In this document: positions 5,650 through 11,122 of the stretch, one piece after another
How positions within the stretch are numbered: the first letter of the stretch is position 1
Layout: every line of letters begins with the position of its first letter
Origin: UBA4615 sp044342535
Lineage (GTDB): Bacteria; Pseudomonadota; Gammaproteobacteria; Burkholderiales; Burkholderiaceae_E
Assembly: GCA_044342535.1 (NCBI GenBank)
Contig: JBIIPQ010000113.1
Coordinates: 1-11,122 of the forward strand
Reading direction: 5' to 3'
Length of the DNA stretch: 11,122 nt
Notes under the pieces: generated by a model
Told to the model about the DNA's origin: nothing
The model's database searches: none
The model's input: the letters and a program-made list of their open reading frames with translations, nothing else
Position numbers and translations under genes: made by a program

Positions 5650-6282
5650 ATGACCCGATTCCTGCTGGCGGCACTTGCAGCCTGGCTGGTCGCACTGGCT
5701 CCCGCCGGCCCCGCCCTGGCGCAGGCCGCGGTGGCGCCCGACGAGCAGATCCGCGCGATGAGCACGCAGATCCTCGATCGCATCAAGGCCGACCGCGACC
5801 TGCAGGCCGGCGACCTGCGCAAGCTGTCGCAGTTCGTCGACGAGACGATCATGCCGAGCGTGAACTTCGAGCGGATGACCGCGCTCTCGGTCGGCCGCGG
5901 CTGGCGCCAGGCTACGCCCGAGCAGCAGAAGCAGCTGATGGTCGAGTTCCGCGCGCTGCTGCTGCGGACCTATGCCGGTGCGCTGTCGGCAGTGAAGGAC
6001 CAGACGGTGCGGGTCAAGCCGCTGCGGGCCGGGCCGGACGACGCCGAGGTGATCGTGCGCAGCGAGATCGTGCAGAGCCGCGGCGACCCCATCCAGCTCG
6101 ACTACCGGATGGAGAAGGCCGGTACCGCATGGCGGATCTACGACCTGAACGTGCTCGGGGTCTGGCTGGTCGAGACCTACCGCAACCAGTTCACCCAGGA
6201 GATCAACGCGCGCGGGATCGACGGGCTGATCAAGAGCCTGGCCGACCGCAACCGTGCGTTCGCCCAGGGCACCAAGGGCTGA
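5650..6282 (+). CDS. mlaC: MlaC, periplasmic phospholipid shuttle
   Basis: MlaC carries single phospholipids across the periplasm between outer-membrane MlaA and inner-membrane MlaFEDB. The product has 210 residues, against 211 in E. coli. A Sec signal peptide is clear: basic start MTR, hydrophobic core about 4-19, and cleavage expected after ALA at residue 24. The mature part matches the Tol_Tol_Ttg2 (MlaC) family: FVDETIMPSVNFERMT near 65, ATPEQQKQLMVEFRALLLRTY near 93, then the WRIYDLNVLGVWLVETYRNQF segment and GIDGLIKSL near the end. The ATG at 5650 is chosen because the signal peptide begins there; earlier in-frame codons lie inside mlaA. Ribosome binding is weak (GGA about nine bases ahead). 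The gap from mlaA is 17 bases, and mlaB follows after 6 bases, so it is part of the same operon. Confidence 0.94.
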   Translation: MTRFLLAALAAWLVALAPAGPALAQAAVAPDEQIRAMSTQILDRIKADRDLQAGDLRKLSQFVDETIMPSVNFERMTALSVGRGWRQATPEQQKQLMVEFRALLLRTYAGALSAVKDQTVRVKPLRAGPDDAEVIVRSEIVQSRGDPIQLDYRMEKAGTAWRIYDLNVLGVWLVETYRNQFTQEINARGIDGLIKSLADRNRAFAQGTKG

Positions 6283-6288
6283 GGCGAG

Positions 6289-6546
6289 GTGCCCGCCTTC
6301 CCGGCAGAGATCCTGATGGACGGGGCGCCGGCCGCGCTGCAGGCGGCGCGCGAGGCGCTCTCGGCGGGCGGCGGCCTCGACCTGGCGCCGCTGGCGCGCT
6401 TCGATTCCTCGGCGGTCGCCGTCCTGGTGGCGCTGCGGCGCGAGGCCGGTTCCGGCGTCGTCTTCCGGAACCCCCCGCCGAACTTGCGTAAACTCGCCAC
6501 CCTCTACGGCGTCGATGCGGCGCTGTTCGGCCCGTCGGCACGCTGA
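6289..6546 (+). CDS. mlaB: MlaB, STAS-domain subunit of MlaFEDB
   Basis: MlaB is a small cytoplasmic STAS-domain protein that binds MlaF and is needed for assembly and activity of the transporter. This 85-residue product starts at GTG 6289, six bases after mlaC, with GAGG (6281-6284) spaced 4 bases ahead. The STAS pattern is present: a short N-terminal strand region, DLAPLARFDSSAVAVLVALRR around residues 31-51 with Asp39-Ser40 at the place of the conserved Asp-Ser/Thr (Thr52 in E. coli MlaB), then the strand GVVFRNPP and the helix NLRKLATLYGVDAALF. It is slightly shorter than E. coli MlaB (97). The sequence alone would only say STAS domain; its position directly after mlaC makes the assignment firm. 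It is probably the last mla gene. Confidence 0.88.
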   Translation: MPAFPAEILMDGAPAALQAAREALSAGGGLDLAPLARFDSSAVAVLVALRREAGSGVVFRNPPPNLRKLATLYGVDAALFGPSAR

Positions 6547-6552
6547 CCGGGC

Positions 6553-6565
6553 CGGGCGCCGCCCG
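6553..6565 (+). other. Small GC hairpin between mlaB and the YadG-like gene
   Basis: CGGGC (6553-6557) pairs with GCCCG (6561-6565) over a 3-base loop in the 42-base gap, with a few flanking bases able to extend it imperfectly. Only two T residues follow (6571-6572), so it is not a convincing intrinsic terminator; it may partly attenuate transcription between the mla genes and the exporter genes. Confidence 0.3.
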
Positions 6566-6588
6566 ACCCGTTCCGTCCTGCCTCGCCC

Positions 6589-7602
6589 ATGCCCGCCGTC
6601 ATCGACATCGCCTCGGTCCACAAGCGCTACGGCGCGTTCGAGGCGCTGCGCGGCGTGTCGCTGCAGGTCGAGGCGGGCGAGTTCTTCGGGCTGCTCGGCC
6701 CCAACGGCGCCGGCAAGACCTCGCTGATCTCGATCGTCGCCGGCCTGAACCGGCCGAGCTCGGGGTCGGTCCGGGTGATGGGCCACGACGTCGTCACCGA
6801 CTACCGGGCGGCGCGACGCGCGCTCGGCGTGGTGCCTCAGGAGCTGGTCTTCGACCCCTTTTTCACGGTCCGCGAGACGCTGCGACTGACCTCGGGCTAC
6901 TACGGCCTGAAGCACAACGACGCCTGGATCGACGAGATCCTGCACCACCTGGACCTGACGTCGAAGGCCGACGCGAACATGCGCGCCCTGTCCGGCGGCA
7001 TGAAGCGCCGGGTGCTGGTCGCGCAGGCACTGGTGCACCGGCCACCGGTGATCGTGCTGGACGAGCCGACCGCGGGGGTCGACGTCGAGCTTCGCCAGAC
7101 CCTGTGGAAGTTCGTGCGCGGGCTCAATCGAGACGGCCACACCATCGTCCTCACCACGCACTACCTGGAGGAGGCGCAGGAGCTGTGCGGCCGGATCGCG
7201 ATGCTCAAGGCGGGCCGGGTGGTCGCGCTCGAGCGCACGGCCGATCTGCTCGGACGCTTCGGCGGCGGCACCGTGTCGCTGAGGCTCTCGGGCGCGCCGC
7301 TGCCGCCCGCGCTGCGCCCGCTGCTGCAGGGCGAGCCGGCCGCGGACGGGCGGATCGCGCTGCGCCTGGAGGACTGGCAGCGGCTCGAGCCGATCCTCGC
7401 CGCGCTGCGCGAGGCCGGCTGCCGGATCGAGGAGATGGAACTCGCGCACACCGACCTGGAGGACGTGTTCCTGAAGATCATGGCGGCGGAGCCTGGGTTT
7501 CAGCCGGCACGGCCGGCTGCAGGCGGAGCGGGCGCTGCATGCTTGCAGCGCACTGCCGCTCCCGAGAACGTGAACCCGCCGGGAGGCGGCACTTCGAGAT
7601 GA
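6589..7602 (+). CDS. ABC-2 type exporter ATP-binding protein, YadG-like
   Basis: This is the cytoplasmic ATPase of a two-gene ABC-2 exporter; the substrate is unknown. Motifs are intact: Walker A GPNGAGKTS (37-45), Q-loop Gln84 in VVPQELVFD, signature LSGGMKRR (134-141), Walker B VIVLDEP with Asp158 and Glu159, and H-loop His191. The C-terminal part (about 215-298) is the helper region ending in HTDLEDVFLKIM, typical of YadG/CcmA-type subunits. The product has 337 residues, while E. coli YadG has 308. The excess is a Pro/Gly/Ala-rich tail (about 301-337) encoded by DNA made of inverted repeats, probably not a folded domain. The ATG at 6589 starts just before the first strand and has no clear SD. 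The stop overlaps the next gene's ATG as ATGA, so the two products should be made together. Confidence 0.9.
   Translation: MPAVIDIASVHKRYGAFEALRGVSLQVEAGEFFGLLGPNGAGKTSLISIVAGLNRPSSGSVRVMGHDVVTDYRAARRALGVVPQELVFDPFFTVRETLRLTSGYYGLKHNDAWIDEILHHLDLTSKADANMRALSGGMKRRVLVAQALVHRPPVIVLDEPTAGVDVELRQTLWKFVRGLNRDGHTIVLTTHYLEEAQELCGRIAMLKAGRVVALERTADLLGRFGGGTVSLRLSGAPLPPALRPLLQGEPAADGRIALRLEDWQRLEPILAALREAGCRIEEMELAHTDLEDVFLKIMAAEPGFQPARPAAGGAGAACLQRTAAPENVNPPGGGTSR
7501..7519 (+). repeat. Inverted repeat in the tail of the YadG-like gene
   Basis: CAGCCGG (7501-7507) and CCGGCTG (7513-7519) form a 7-base-pair stem with a 5-base loop. It is the first of three hairpins in the last 100 bases of the gene, in a stretch encoding a non-conserved tail. 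Confidence 0.6.
7532..7551 (+). repeat. Second inverted repeat in the tail of the YadG-like gene
   Basis: GCGCTGCA (7532-7539) and TGCAGCGC (7544-7551) are perfect 8-base arms around the tetraloop TGCT. It lies 12 bases after the first hairpin. The pair resembles a REP-type palindromic unit inserted at a gene end, but no second copy is seen in this window to support that. Confidence 0.6.
7576..7589 (+). promoter_or_regulatory. Hairpin enclosing the SD of the YadH-like gene
   Basis: CCGCC (7576-7580) pairs with GGCGG (7585-7589) over the loop GGGA. The only SD-like sequence of the next gene, GGGAGG (7581-7586), is shared between loop and stem, so it would be partly masked until a ribosome translating the upstream gene opens it. 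Spacing from GGAGG to the ATG at 7599 is long, about 12 bases. Confidence 0.4.
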
Positions 7603-8354
7603 CCGGCTTCCGAACCCTTCTCCACAAGGAGATCCTGCGCTTCTGGAAGGTCGCCGTGCAGACCGTGGCCGCGCCCGTGCTCACCGCGATGCTCTACCTG
7701 CTGGTGTTCTCGCAGGCGCTCGCCGACCACGTCCAGGTCTACCCCGGCGTGCCGTACGTGAACTTCCTGGTGCCCGGGCTGGTGATGATGTCAGTGCTGC
7801 AGAACGCGTTCGCCAACGCGTCCTCGTCGCTGATCCAGTCGAAGGTCACCGGCAACCTGGTGTTCGTGCTGCTGCCGCCGCTGTCGCCGCTGGAGCTCTT
7901 CGGCGCCTACGTGCTGGCGGCTGTCGTGCGCGGACTGATGGTGGGCACCGGGGTGTTCCTGGTGACCGCCTGGTTCGCGCCGCCGATGTTCGCCGCCCCC
8001 GTCTGGATCCTGGTCTTCGCGGTCCTGGGCAGCGCGATTCTCGGTACAATGGGCCTGATCGGCGGGATCTGGGCCGAGAAGTTCGACCAGATCGCGATGT
8101 TCCAGAACTTCCTGATCATGCCGGCGACCTTTCTCGCAGGTGTCTTCTACTCCGTGCATTCGCTGCCGGCGTTCTGGCAGACGGTGTCGCACCTGAACCC
8201 GTTCTTCTACATGGTCGACGGCTTCCGCTACGGCTTCTTCGGGCACTCCGACGTGCCGCCCGCCGTCAGCCTCGCGATCGTCCTCGCGACGCTGGCCGTC
8301 GTGGCCGGCGTGGCGCTGCGGATGCTGCACACCGGCTGGCGGATCCGCCACTGA
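7599..8354 (+). CDS. ABC-2 type exporter permease, YadH-like
   Basis: This inner-membrane permease is the partner of the ATPase encoded just upstream. The product has 251 residues, close to E. coli YadH (256). It starts with a cytoplasmic amphipathic stretch (FRTLLHKEILRFWKVAVQTV) and has about six membrane segments. Family signatures include NFLVPGLVMMSVLQNAF near residue 50, the LLPPLSPLE motif near 90, GLIGGIWAEKFDQ near 152, FLIMPATFLAGVFYSV near 170, and NPFFYMVDGFRYGF near 200. The ATG at 7599 overlaps the upstream stop as ATGA. The substrate cannot be told from sequence. Its place between the mla genes and murA suggests an envelope substrate, but that is inference only; drugs, polysaccharides and lipids are all handled by this family. 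Confidence 0.92.
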   Translation: MTGFRTLLHKEILRFWKVAVQTVAAPVLTAMLYLLVFSQALADHVQVYPGVPYVNFLVPGLVMMSVLQNAFANASSSLIQSKVTGNLVFVLLPPLSPLELFGAYVLAAVVRGLMVGTGVFLVTAWFAPPMFAAPVWILVFAVLGSAILGTMGLIGGIWAEKFDQIAMFQNFLIMPATFLAGVFYSVHSLPAFWQTVSHLNPFFYMVDGFRYGFFGHSDVPPAVSLAIVLATLAVVAGVALRMLHTGWRIRH

Positions 8355-8356
8355 CG

Positions 8357-8383
8357 CCCCCCCCCGGCGCGGGCCTCCCGCGC
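8357..8383 (+). other. Nine-C run and GC hairpin between the exporter genes and ibaG
   Basis: Nine C residues (8357-8365) follow the permease stop codon and are followed by a 7-base-pair hairpin, GCGCGGG (8367-8373) with CCCGCGC (8377-8383), loop CCT. No T tract follows, so this is not a standard intrinsic terminator. The C run is a slippage-prone homopolymer in non-coding DNA. No -10-like sequence is visible in the rest of the 56-base gap. Confidence 0.45.
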
Positions 8384-8410
8384 GCGCCACCACGCCGTCC
8401 CCGACGCACC

Positions 8411-8656
8411 ATGACCACCCCCGACGCCATCCACCGGTACATCACCGACGGCCTGCCGTGCGAGCACCTGCACGTCGACGGCGACGGCCGCCACTTCGAG
8501 GCGACGATCGTCTCGGCGCTGTTCGCGGGCAAGCGTCCGATCCAGCGCCACCAGATGGTCTACGCGGTGCTGGGCGACCGGATGCGCGAAGAGATCCACG
8601 CGCTGTCGATGACCACGCTGACGCCCGAGGAATGGGCGGCACAGCGAACGAAGTAG
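8411..8656 (+). CDS. ibaG: IbaG, BolA-family protein
   Basis: IbaG (formerly YrbA) is a small cytoplasmic BolA-family protein that binds monothiol glutaredoxins through a shared [2Fe-2S] cluster and takes part in iron-sulfur handling and acid response. The 81-residue product has the family core: a first helix (about 4-13), strand EHLHVDGDGRHFEATIV (18-34), the VSALFAGKRPIQRHQMVY segment (34-51), and the invariant His63 in IHALSMTTLTPEEW, followed by a short tail. His28 in the GDGRHF loop is the second likely cluster ligand, as in E. coli IbaG (84 residues). The ATG at 8411 is the only suitable start but has no SD. murA begins 7 bases after the stop; ibaG-murA adjacency is also found in E. coli and many proteobacteria. 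Confidence 0.93.
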   Translation: MTTPDAIHRYITDGLPCEHLHVDGDGRHFEATIVSALFAGKRPIQRHQMVYAVLGDRMREEIHALSMTTLTPEEWAAQRTK

Positions 8657-8663
8657 GGCCGAG

Positions 8664-9935
8664 ATGGACAAGCTGCTGATCCACGGCGGCCGCCGCCTGC
8701 AGGGCGAGGTCCGCATCTCGGGCGCCAAGAACGCGGCGCTGCCCATCCTGTGCGCGGGGCTGCTGGTGCCCGGCACGCTCGAGCTCTCGAACGTGCCGCA
8801 GCTGCAAGATGTCGGCACGACGCTCAAGCTGCTCGACCGGATGGGCGTGAAGTCCACTCGCGACGCCGCGGCCGGCACGGTCACGCTCGACGGCTCCTCG
8901 GTCACCAGCACCGAGGCTGCCTACGACCTCGTCAAGACGATGCGCGCATCGATCCTCGTGCTCGGCCCGCTCGTCGCGCGGTTCGGCGAGGCAAGGGTGT
9001 CGCTGCCGGGCGGCTGTGCGATCGGCCAGCGCCCGGTCGACCAGCACATCAAGGGCCTGCAGGCGCTCGGTGCCCGCATCGACATCGAGCACGGCTACGT
9101 GGTCGCGCGCGCCTCGCGCCTGCGGGGCACGCGGATCGTGACCGACATGGTGACCGTCACCGGCACCGAGAACCTGATGATGGCCGCGACGCTCGCCGAG
9201 GGCGAGACGGTCATCGAGAACGCGGCCCGCGAGCCCGAGGTGGTCGACCTCGCGCGCGCGCTGATCGCGCTCGGCGCGCGGATCCGCGGCGCGGGCACCG
9301 ACCGCATCGTGATCGAGGGCGTCGACGCGCTGCATGGCGGCGCGCACCGCGTGATGTCCGACCGCATCGAGACCGGTACCTTCCTGTGTGCCGTGGCGGC
9401 AGCCGGCGGCGACCTGCGGCTGACCCACTGCGAGCCCGACACCCTCGACGCGACGCTCGACAAGCTGCGCGAGGCGGGCCTGCGCATCGAGTCCGGTCCC
9501 GACTGGATCCGCGGCACGATGGACGGCCGTCCGAAGTCGGTCAACGTGCGCACGGCGCCCTATCCGGGCTTCGCCACCGACATGCAGGCGCAGATGATGG
9601 CGGTGAACTGCGTGGCCGACGGCACCGGCGTGATCACCGAGACCATCTTCGAGAACCGGTTCATGCACGTTCAGGAGCTGCGGCGGCTGGGGGCCGAGAT
9701 CGACACCGAGGGCACCACCGCCGTGGTCCGCGGCAAGCGCGGGCTGTCGGGCGCGATCGTGATGGCGACCGACCTGCGGGCCTCCGCGGGCCTGGTCATC
9801 GCCGGGCTGGTCGCCGACGGCGACACCCTGGTCGACCGCGTCTATCACCTCGATCGCGGCTACGACCGCATGGAGCGCAAGCTCGCCGCCGTCGGCGCGA
9901 GCATCGAGCGCGTGCGCACGGTGGACGACGCATGA
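8664..9935 (+). CDS. murA: UDP-N-acetylglucosamine 1-carboxyvinyltransferase MurA
   Basis: MurA transfers enolpyruvate from phosphoenolpyruvate to UDP-GlcNAc, the first committed step of peptidoglycan synthesis, in the cytoplasm. It is the target of fosfomycin. The product has 423 residues (E. coli 419) and the full two-domain EPSP-synthase-like fold. Key residues are present: Lys22-Asn23 in SGAKNAALP, the catalytic Cys118 in LPGGCAIGQRPVDQH, Asp306 in PGFATDMQAQ, and Arg398 in HLDRGYDRME. The cysteine in the loop is the fosfomycin-sensitive form, as opposed to the Asp found in naturally resistant species. The ATG at 8664 follows AGGGCCGAG (AGGG about seven bases ahead). The gene overlaps hisG by four bases (ATGA), so an essential wall enzyme and the histidine pathway appear to share a transcript. 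Confidence 0.97.
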   Translation: MDKLLIHGGRRLQGEVRISGAKNAALPILCAGLLVPGTLELSNVPQLQDVGTTLKLLDRMGVKSTRDAAAGTVTLDGSSVTSTEAAYDLVKTMRASILVLGPLVARFGEARVSLPGGCAIGQRPVDQHIKGLQALGARIDIEHGYVVARASRLRGTRIVTDMVTVTGTENLMMAATLAEGETVIENAAREPEVVDLARALIALGARIRGAGTDRIVIEGVDALHGGAHRVMSDRIETGTFLCAVAAAGGDLRLTHCEPDTLDATLDKLREAGLRIESGPDWIRGTMDGRPKSVNVRTAPYPGFATDMQAQMMAVNCVADGTGVITETIFENRFMHVQELRRLGAEIDTEGTTAVVRGKRGLSGAIVMATDLRASAGLVIAGLVADGDTLVDRVYHLDRGYDRMERKLAAVGASIERVRTVDDA

Positions 9936-10582
9936 TCACGCTCGCACTGTCCAAGGGGCGGATCCTCGACGACACGCTGCCGCTGCTGAAGTCGATCGGC
10001 ATCGACATCGATCCGGCCGTGCTCGACTCGCGCAGGCTGATCCTGCCCACCGCCGATCCGGACCTGCGGCTGATCATCGTGCGCGCCTCCGACGTGCCGA
10101 CCTACGTGCAGTACGGCGCGGCGGATCTCGGCGTCGCTGGCAAGGACGTGCTGCTCGAGCACGGCGGCGACGGGCTCTACCTGCCGATCGACCTCGGCAT
10201 CGGGCGCTGCCGGATGTGCGTGGCCACGAAGCGCGGCTTCGACTACGCCGCCGCGGTGCGCCGCGGCGCCCGGCTGCGGGTGGCCACCAAGTACGTGACC
10301 ATCGCCCGCGAGCACTTCGCCGCCAAGGGCGTGCACGTCGACCCGATCAAGCTGTACGGCTCGATGGAACTCGCGCCGCTGGTGGGGCTCGCCGACGCGA
10401 TCGTCGACGTGGTGTCCACCGGCAGCACGCTCCGCGCCAACGACCTGGTCGAGGTCGAGGAGATCATGCAGATCTCCTCTCGGCTGATCGTCAACCAGGC
10501 CTCGCTCAAGACCCGGCACGCTGCGCTCGCGCCGCTCCTCGATCGGCTGGCGCGCGCGGTCGGTGCGGAGTCCCCGGCATGA
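9932..10582 (+). CDS. hisG: ATP phosphoribosyltransferase HisG, short form
   Basis: HisG joins ATP and PRPP to give phosphoribosyl-ATP, the first step of histidine synthesis. The product has 216 residues, which is the short type (HisG-S). It contains the catalytic region, starting with LALSKGRI and including the PRPP-binding segment DVVSTGSTLRAN (159-170), but lacks the ~80-residue C-terminal regulatory domain of the long enzyme (E. coli 299). Short HisG proteins work as a hetero-octamer with HisZ, a catalytically dead histidyl-tRNA-synthetase paralogue that supplies histidine feedback control. No hisZ is in this window, and it should be elsewhere in the genome. The ATG at 9932 overlaps murA (ATGA) and the stop overlaps hisD (ATGA). 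Confidence 0.96.
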   Translation: MITLALSKGRILDDTLPLLKSIGIDIDPAVLDSRRLILPTADPDLRLIIVRASDVPTYVQYGAADLGVAGKDVLLEHGGDGLYLPIDLGIGRCRMCVATKRGFDYAAAVRRGARLRVATKYVTIAREHFAAKGVHVDPIKLYGSMELAPLVGLADAIVDVVSTGSTLRANDLVEVEEIMQISSRLIVNQASLKTRHAALAPLLDRLARAVGAESPA

Positions 10583-11122
10583 ACGCGTCCGGGCCCGACA
10601 TCCATCGCCTCGACAGCACCGAGCCCGGCTTCGATGCGCGCCTGTCGGCGCTGCTCGCCTGGGAGTCGGGCCAGGACGCCGAGATCGAGCGCGCGGCCGC
10701 CGACATCCTGCGCGACGTGCGGGCCCGCGGCGACGCGGCCGTGCTCGAGTACACCCGCCGCTTCGACCGGGTCGAGGCCGCCGACGCCCGCGCGCTCGAG
10801 CTGCCGCGCGCCGAGCTCGAGGCCGCGCTCGCCGGCCTCGCGCCCGCCCGGCGCGCGGCGCTCGAGGCCGCTGCCGCACGGGTGCGCGACTACCACCGCC
10901 ACCAGCTCGCCCAGTCCTGGTCCTACGTCGATGCCGATGGCACGCGCCTCGGCCAGAAAGTCGGTCCGCTCGACCGCGTGGGCCTGTACGTGCCGGGCGG
11001 CAAGGCCGCCTACCCGTCGTCGGTGCTGATGAACGCGATCCCGGCCAAGGTCGCCGGCGTCCCCGAGCTGGTGATGGTCACGCCCACGCCCGGCGGCGTG
11101 CGCAACCCGCTGGTGCTGGCGG
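10579..11122 (+). CDS. hisD: Histidinol dehydrogenase HisD, N-terminal part (runs off right edge)
   Basis: HisD carries out the last two steps of histidine synthesis, oxidising L-histidinol to histidine with two NAD+ in the cytoplasm. From the ATG at 10579 (overlapping the hisG stop as ATGA) the frame stays open to the window end, giving 181 of about 435 residues. The N-terminal helices (about 20-115) contain VRARGDAAVLEYTRRFD, a typical HisD segment. The first Rossmann-like domain follows with LDRVGLYVPGGKAAYPSS (131-148), VLMNAIPAKVAGV (149-161) and VTPTPGG. The zinc ligands and catalytic histidines lie beyond the window. The order hisG-hisD matches the usual start of the his cluster in related bacteria. 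Confidence 0.95.
   Translation, partial: MNASGPDIHRLDSTEPGFDARLSALLAWESGQDAEIERAAADILRDVRARGDAAVLEYTRRFDRVEAADARALELPRAELEAALAGLAPARRAALEAAAARVRDYHRHQLAQSWSYVDADGTRLGQKVGPLDRVGLYVPGGKAAYPSSVLMNAIPAKVAGVPELVMVTPTPGGVRNPLVLA

Noticed and set aside
6489..6494. TAAACT near the end of mlaB as a promoter for the YadG-like gene
   Set aside because: It encodes the conserved RKLA of the STAS domain and has no -35 partner or correctly spaced TG extension. It could be real but is not supported.
6553..6565. Intrinsic terminator after mlaB
   Set aside because: The stem is only 5 base pairs and no T tract follows; recorded as a hairpin only.
5575..7449. A 624-codon open frame on the minus strand
   Set aside because: It is antisense to mlaA, mlaC, mlaB and the YadG-like gene, all of which have clear family motifs. 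The minus-strand translation is low-complexity with no recognisable domain.
8045..8050. TACAAT as a promoter for ibaG-murA
   Set aside because: It lies in the permease coding region (codons for GTM), has no -35 match at normal spacing, and is more than 350 bases from ibaG.
1..11122. CRISPR arrays, tRNA or rRNA genes, insertion sequences, prophage or defence genes, riboswitches
   Set aside because: Reading both strands, nearly every base is assigned to core metabolic and envelope genes; no repeat-spacer pattern, cloverleaf, transposase-like protein or compositional break was seen.

Overview
The window is a stretch of very GC-rich, tightly packed housekeeping DNA. G/C-ending codons dominate, adjacent genes mostly overlap by 4 bases or lie within about 60, and there is no gene-free stretch of even 100 bases. 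Gene content and order (kdsD divergent from a Kef-type antiporter, then mlaF-E-D-A-C-B, an ABC-2 exporter pair, ibaG, murA, short-form hisG, hisD) point to a betaproteobacterium, most likely of the order Burkholderiales. This is from memory of gene order and cannot be narrowed to a genus. I see no tRNA, rRNA, insertion sequence, phage gene, CRISPR array or compositional island.

Layout. (1) Bases 1-498, minus strand: the N-terminal 166 codons of kdsD (Kdo/LPS synthesis), running off the left edge. (2) 499-592: a short divergent promoter region with a likely leaderless kdsD start. (3) 593-2608: a KefB/KefC-type CPA2 cation/proton antiporter with cytoplasmic RCK domains. (4) 2615-6546: a complete Mla phospholipid-transport operon (mlaF, mlaE, mlaD, mlaA, mlaC, mlaB). 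It includes the outer-membrane lipoprotein gene mlaA, which Escherichia coli keeps at a separate locus. A probable promoter and leader hairpin for it lie at the 3' end of the antiporter gene. (5) 6589-8354: an ABC-2 type exporter pair resembling YadG/YadH. (6) 8411-9935: ibaG (BolA family) and murA. (7) 9932-11122: hisG (short form) and the start of hisD, running off the right edge.

How the genes work together. Most of the window serves the cell envelope: kdsD makes a Kdo precursor for LPS, the Mla genes keep phospholipid asymmetry of the outer membrane, and murA starts peptidoglycan synthesis. Histidine biosynthesis follows without a break. MlaA (outer membrane), MlaC (periplasm) and MlaFEDB (inner membrane) form one trans-envelope system, and here all parts are co-transcribed.

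I found no undescribed multi-gene system. The points worth a second look are small and regulatory: a 9-codon ORF with a good ribosome binding site overlapping the mlaD start, a probable promoter plus structured leader before a TTG start for mlaF, a probable leaderless kdsD mRNA, hairpins in an unusual C-terminal tail of the YadG-like ATPase, and an atypical lipobox with a low-complexity linker in MlaA.
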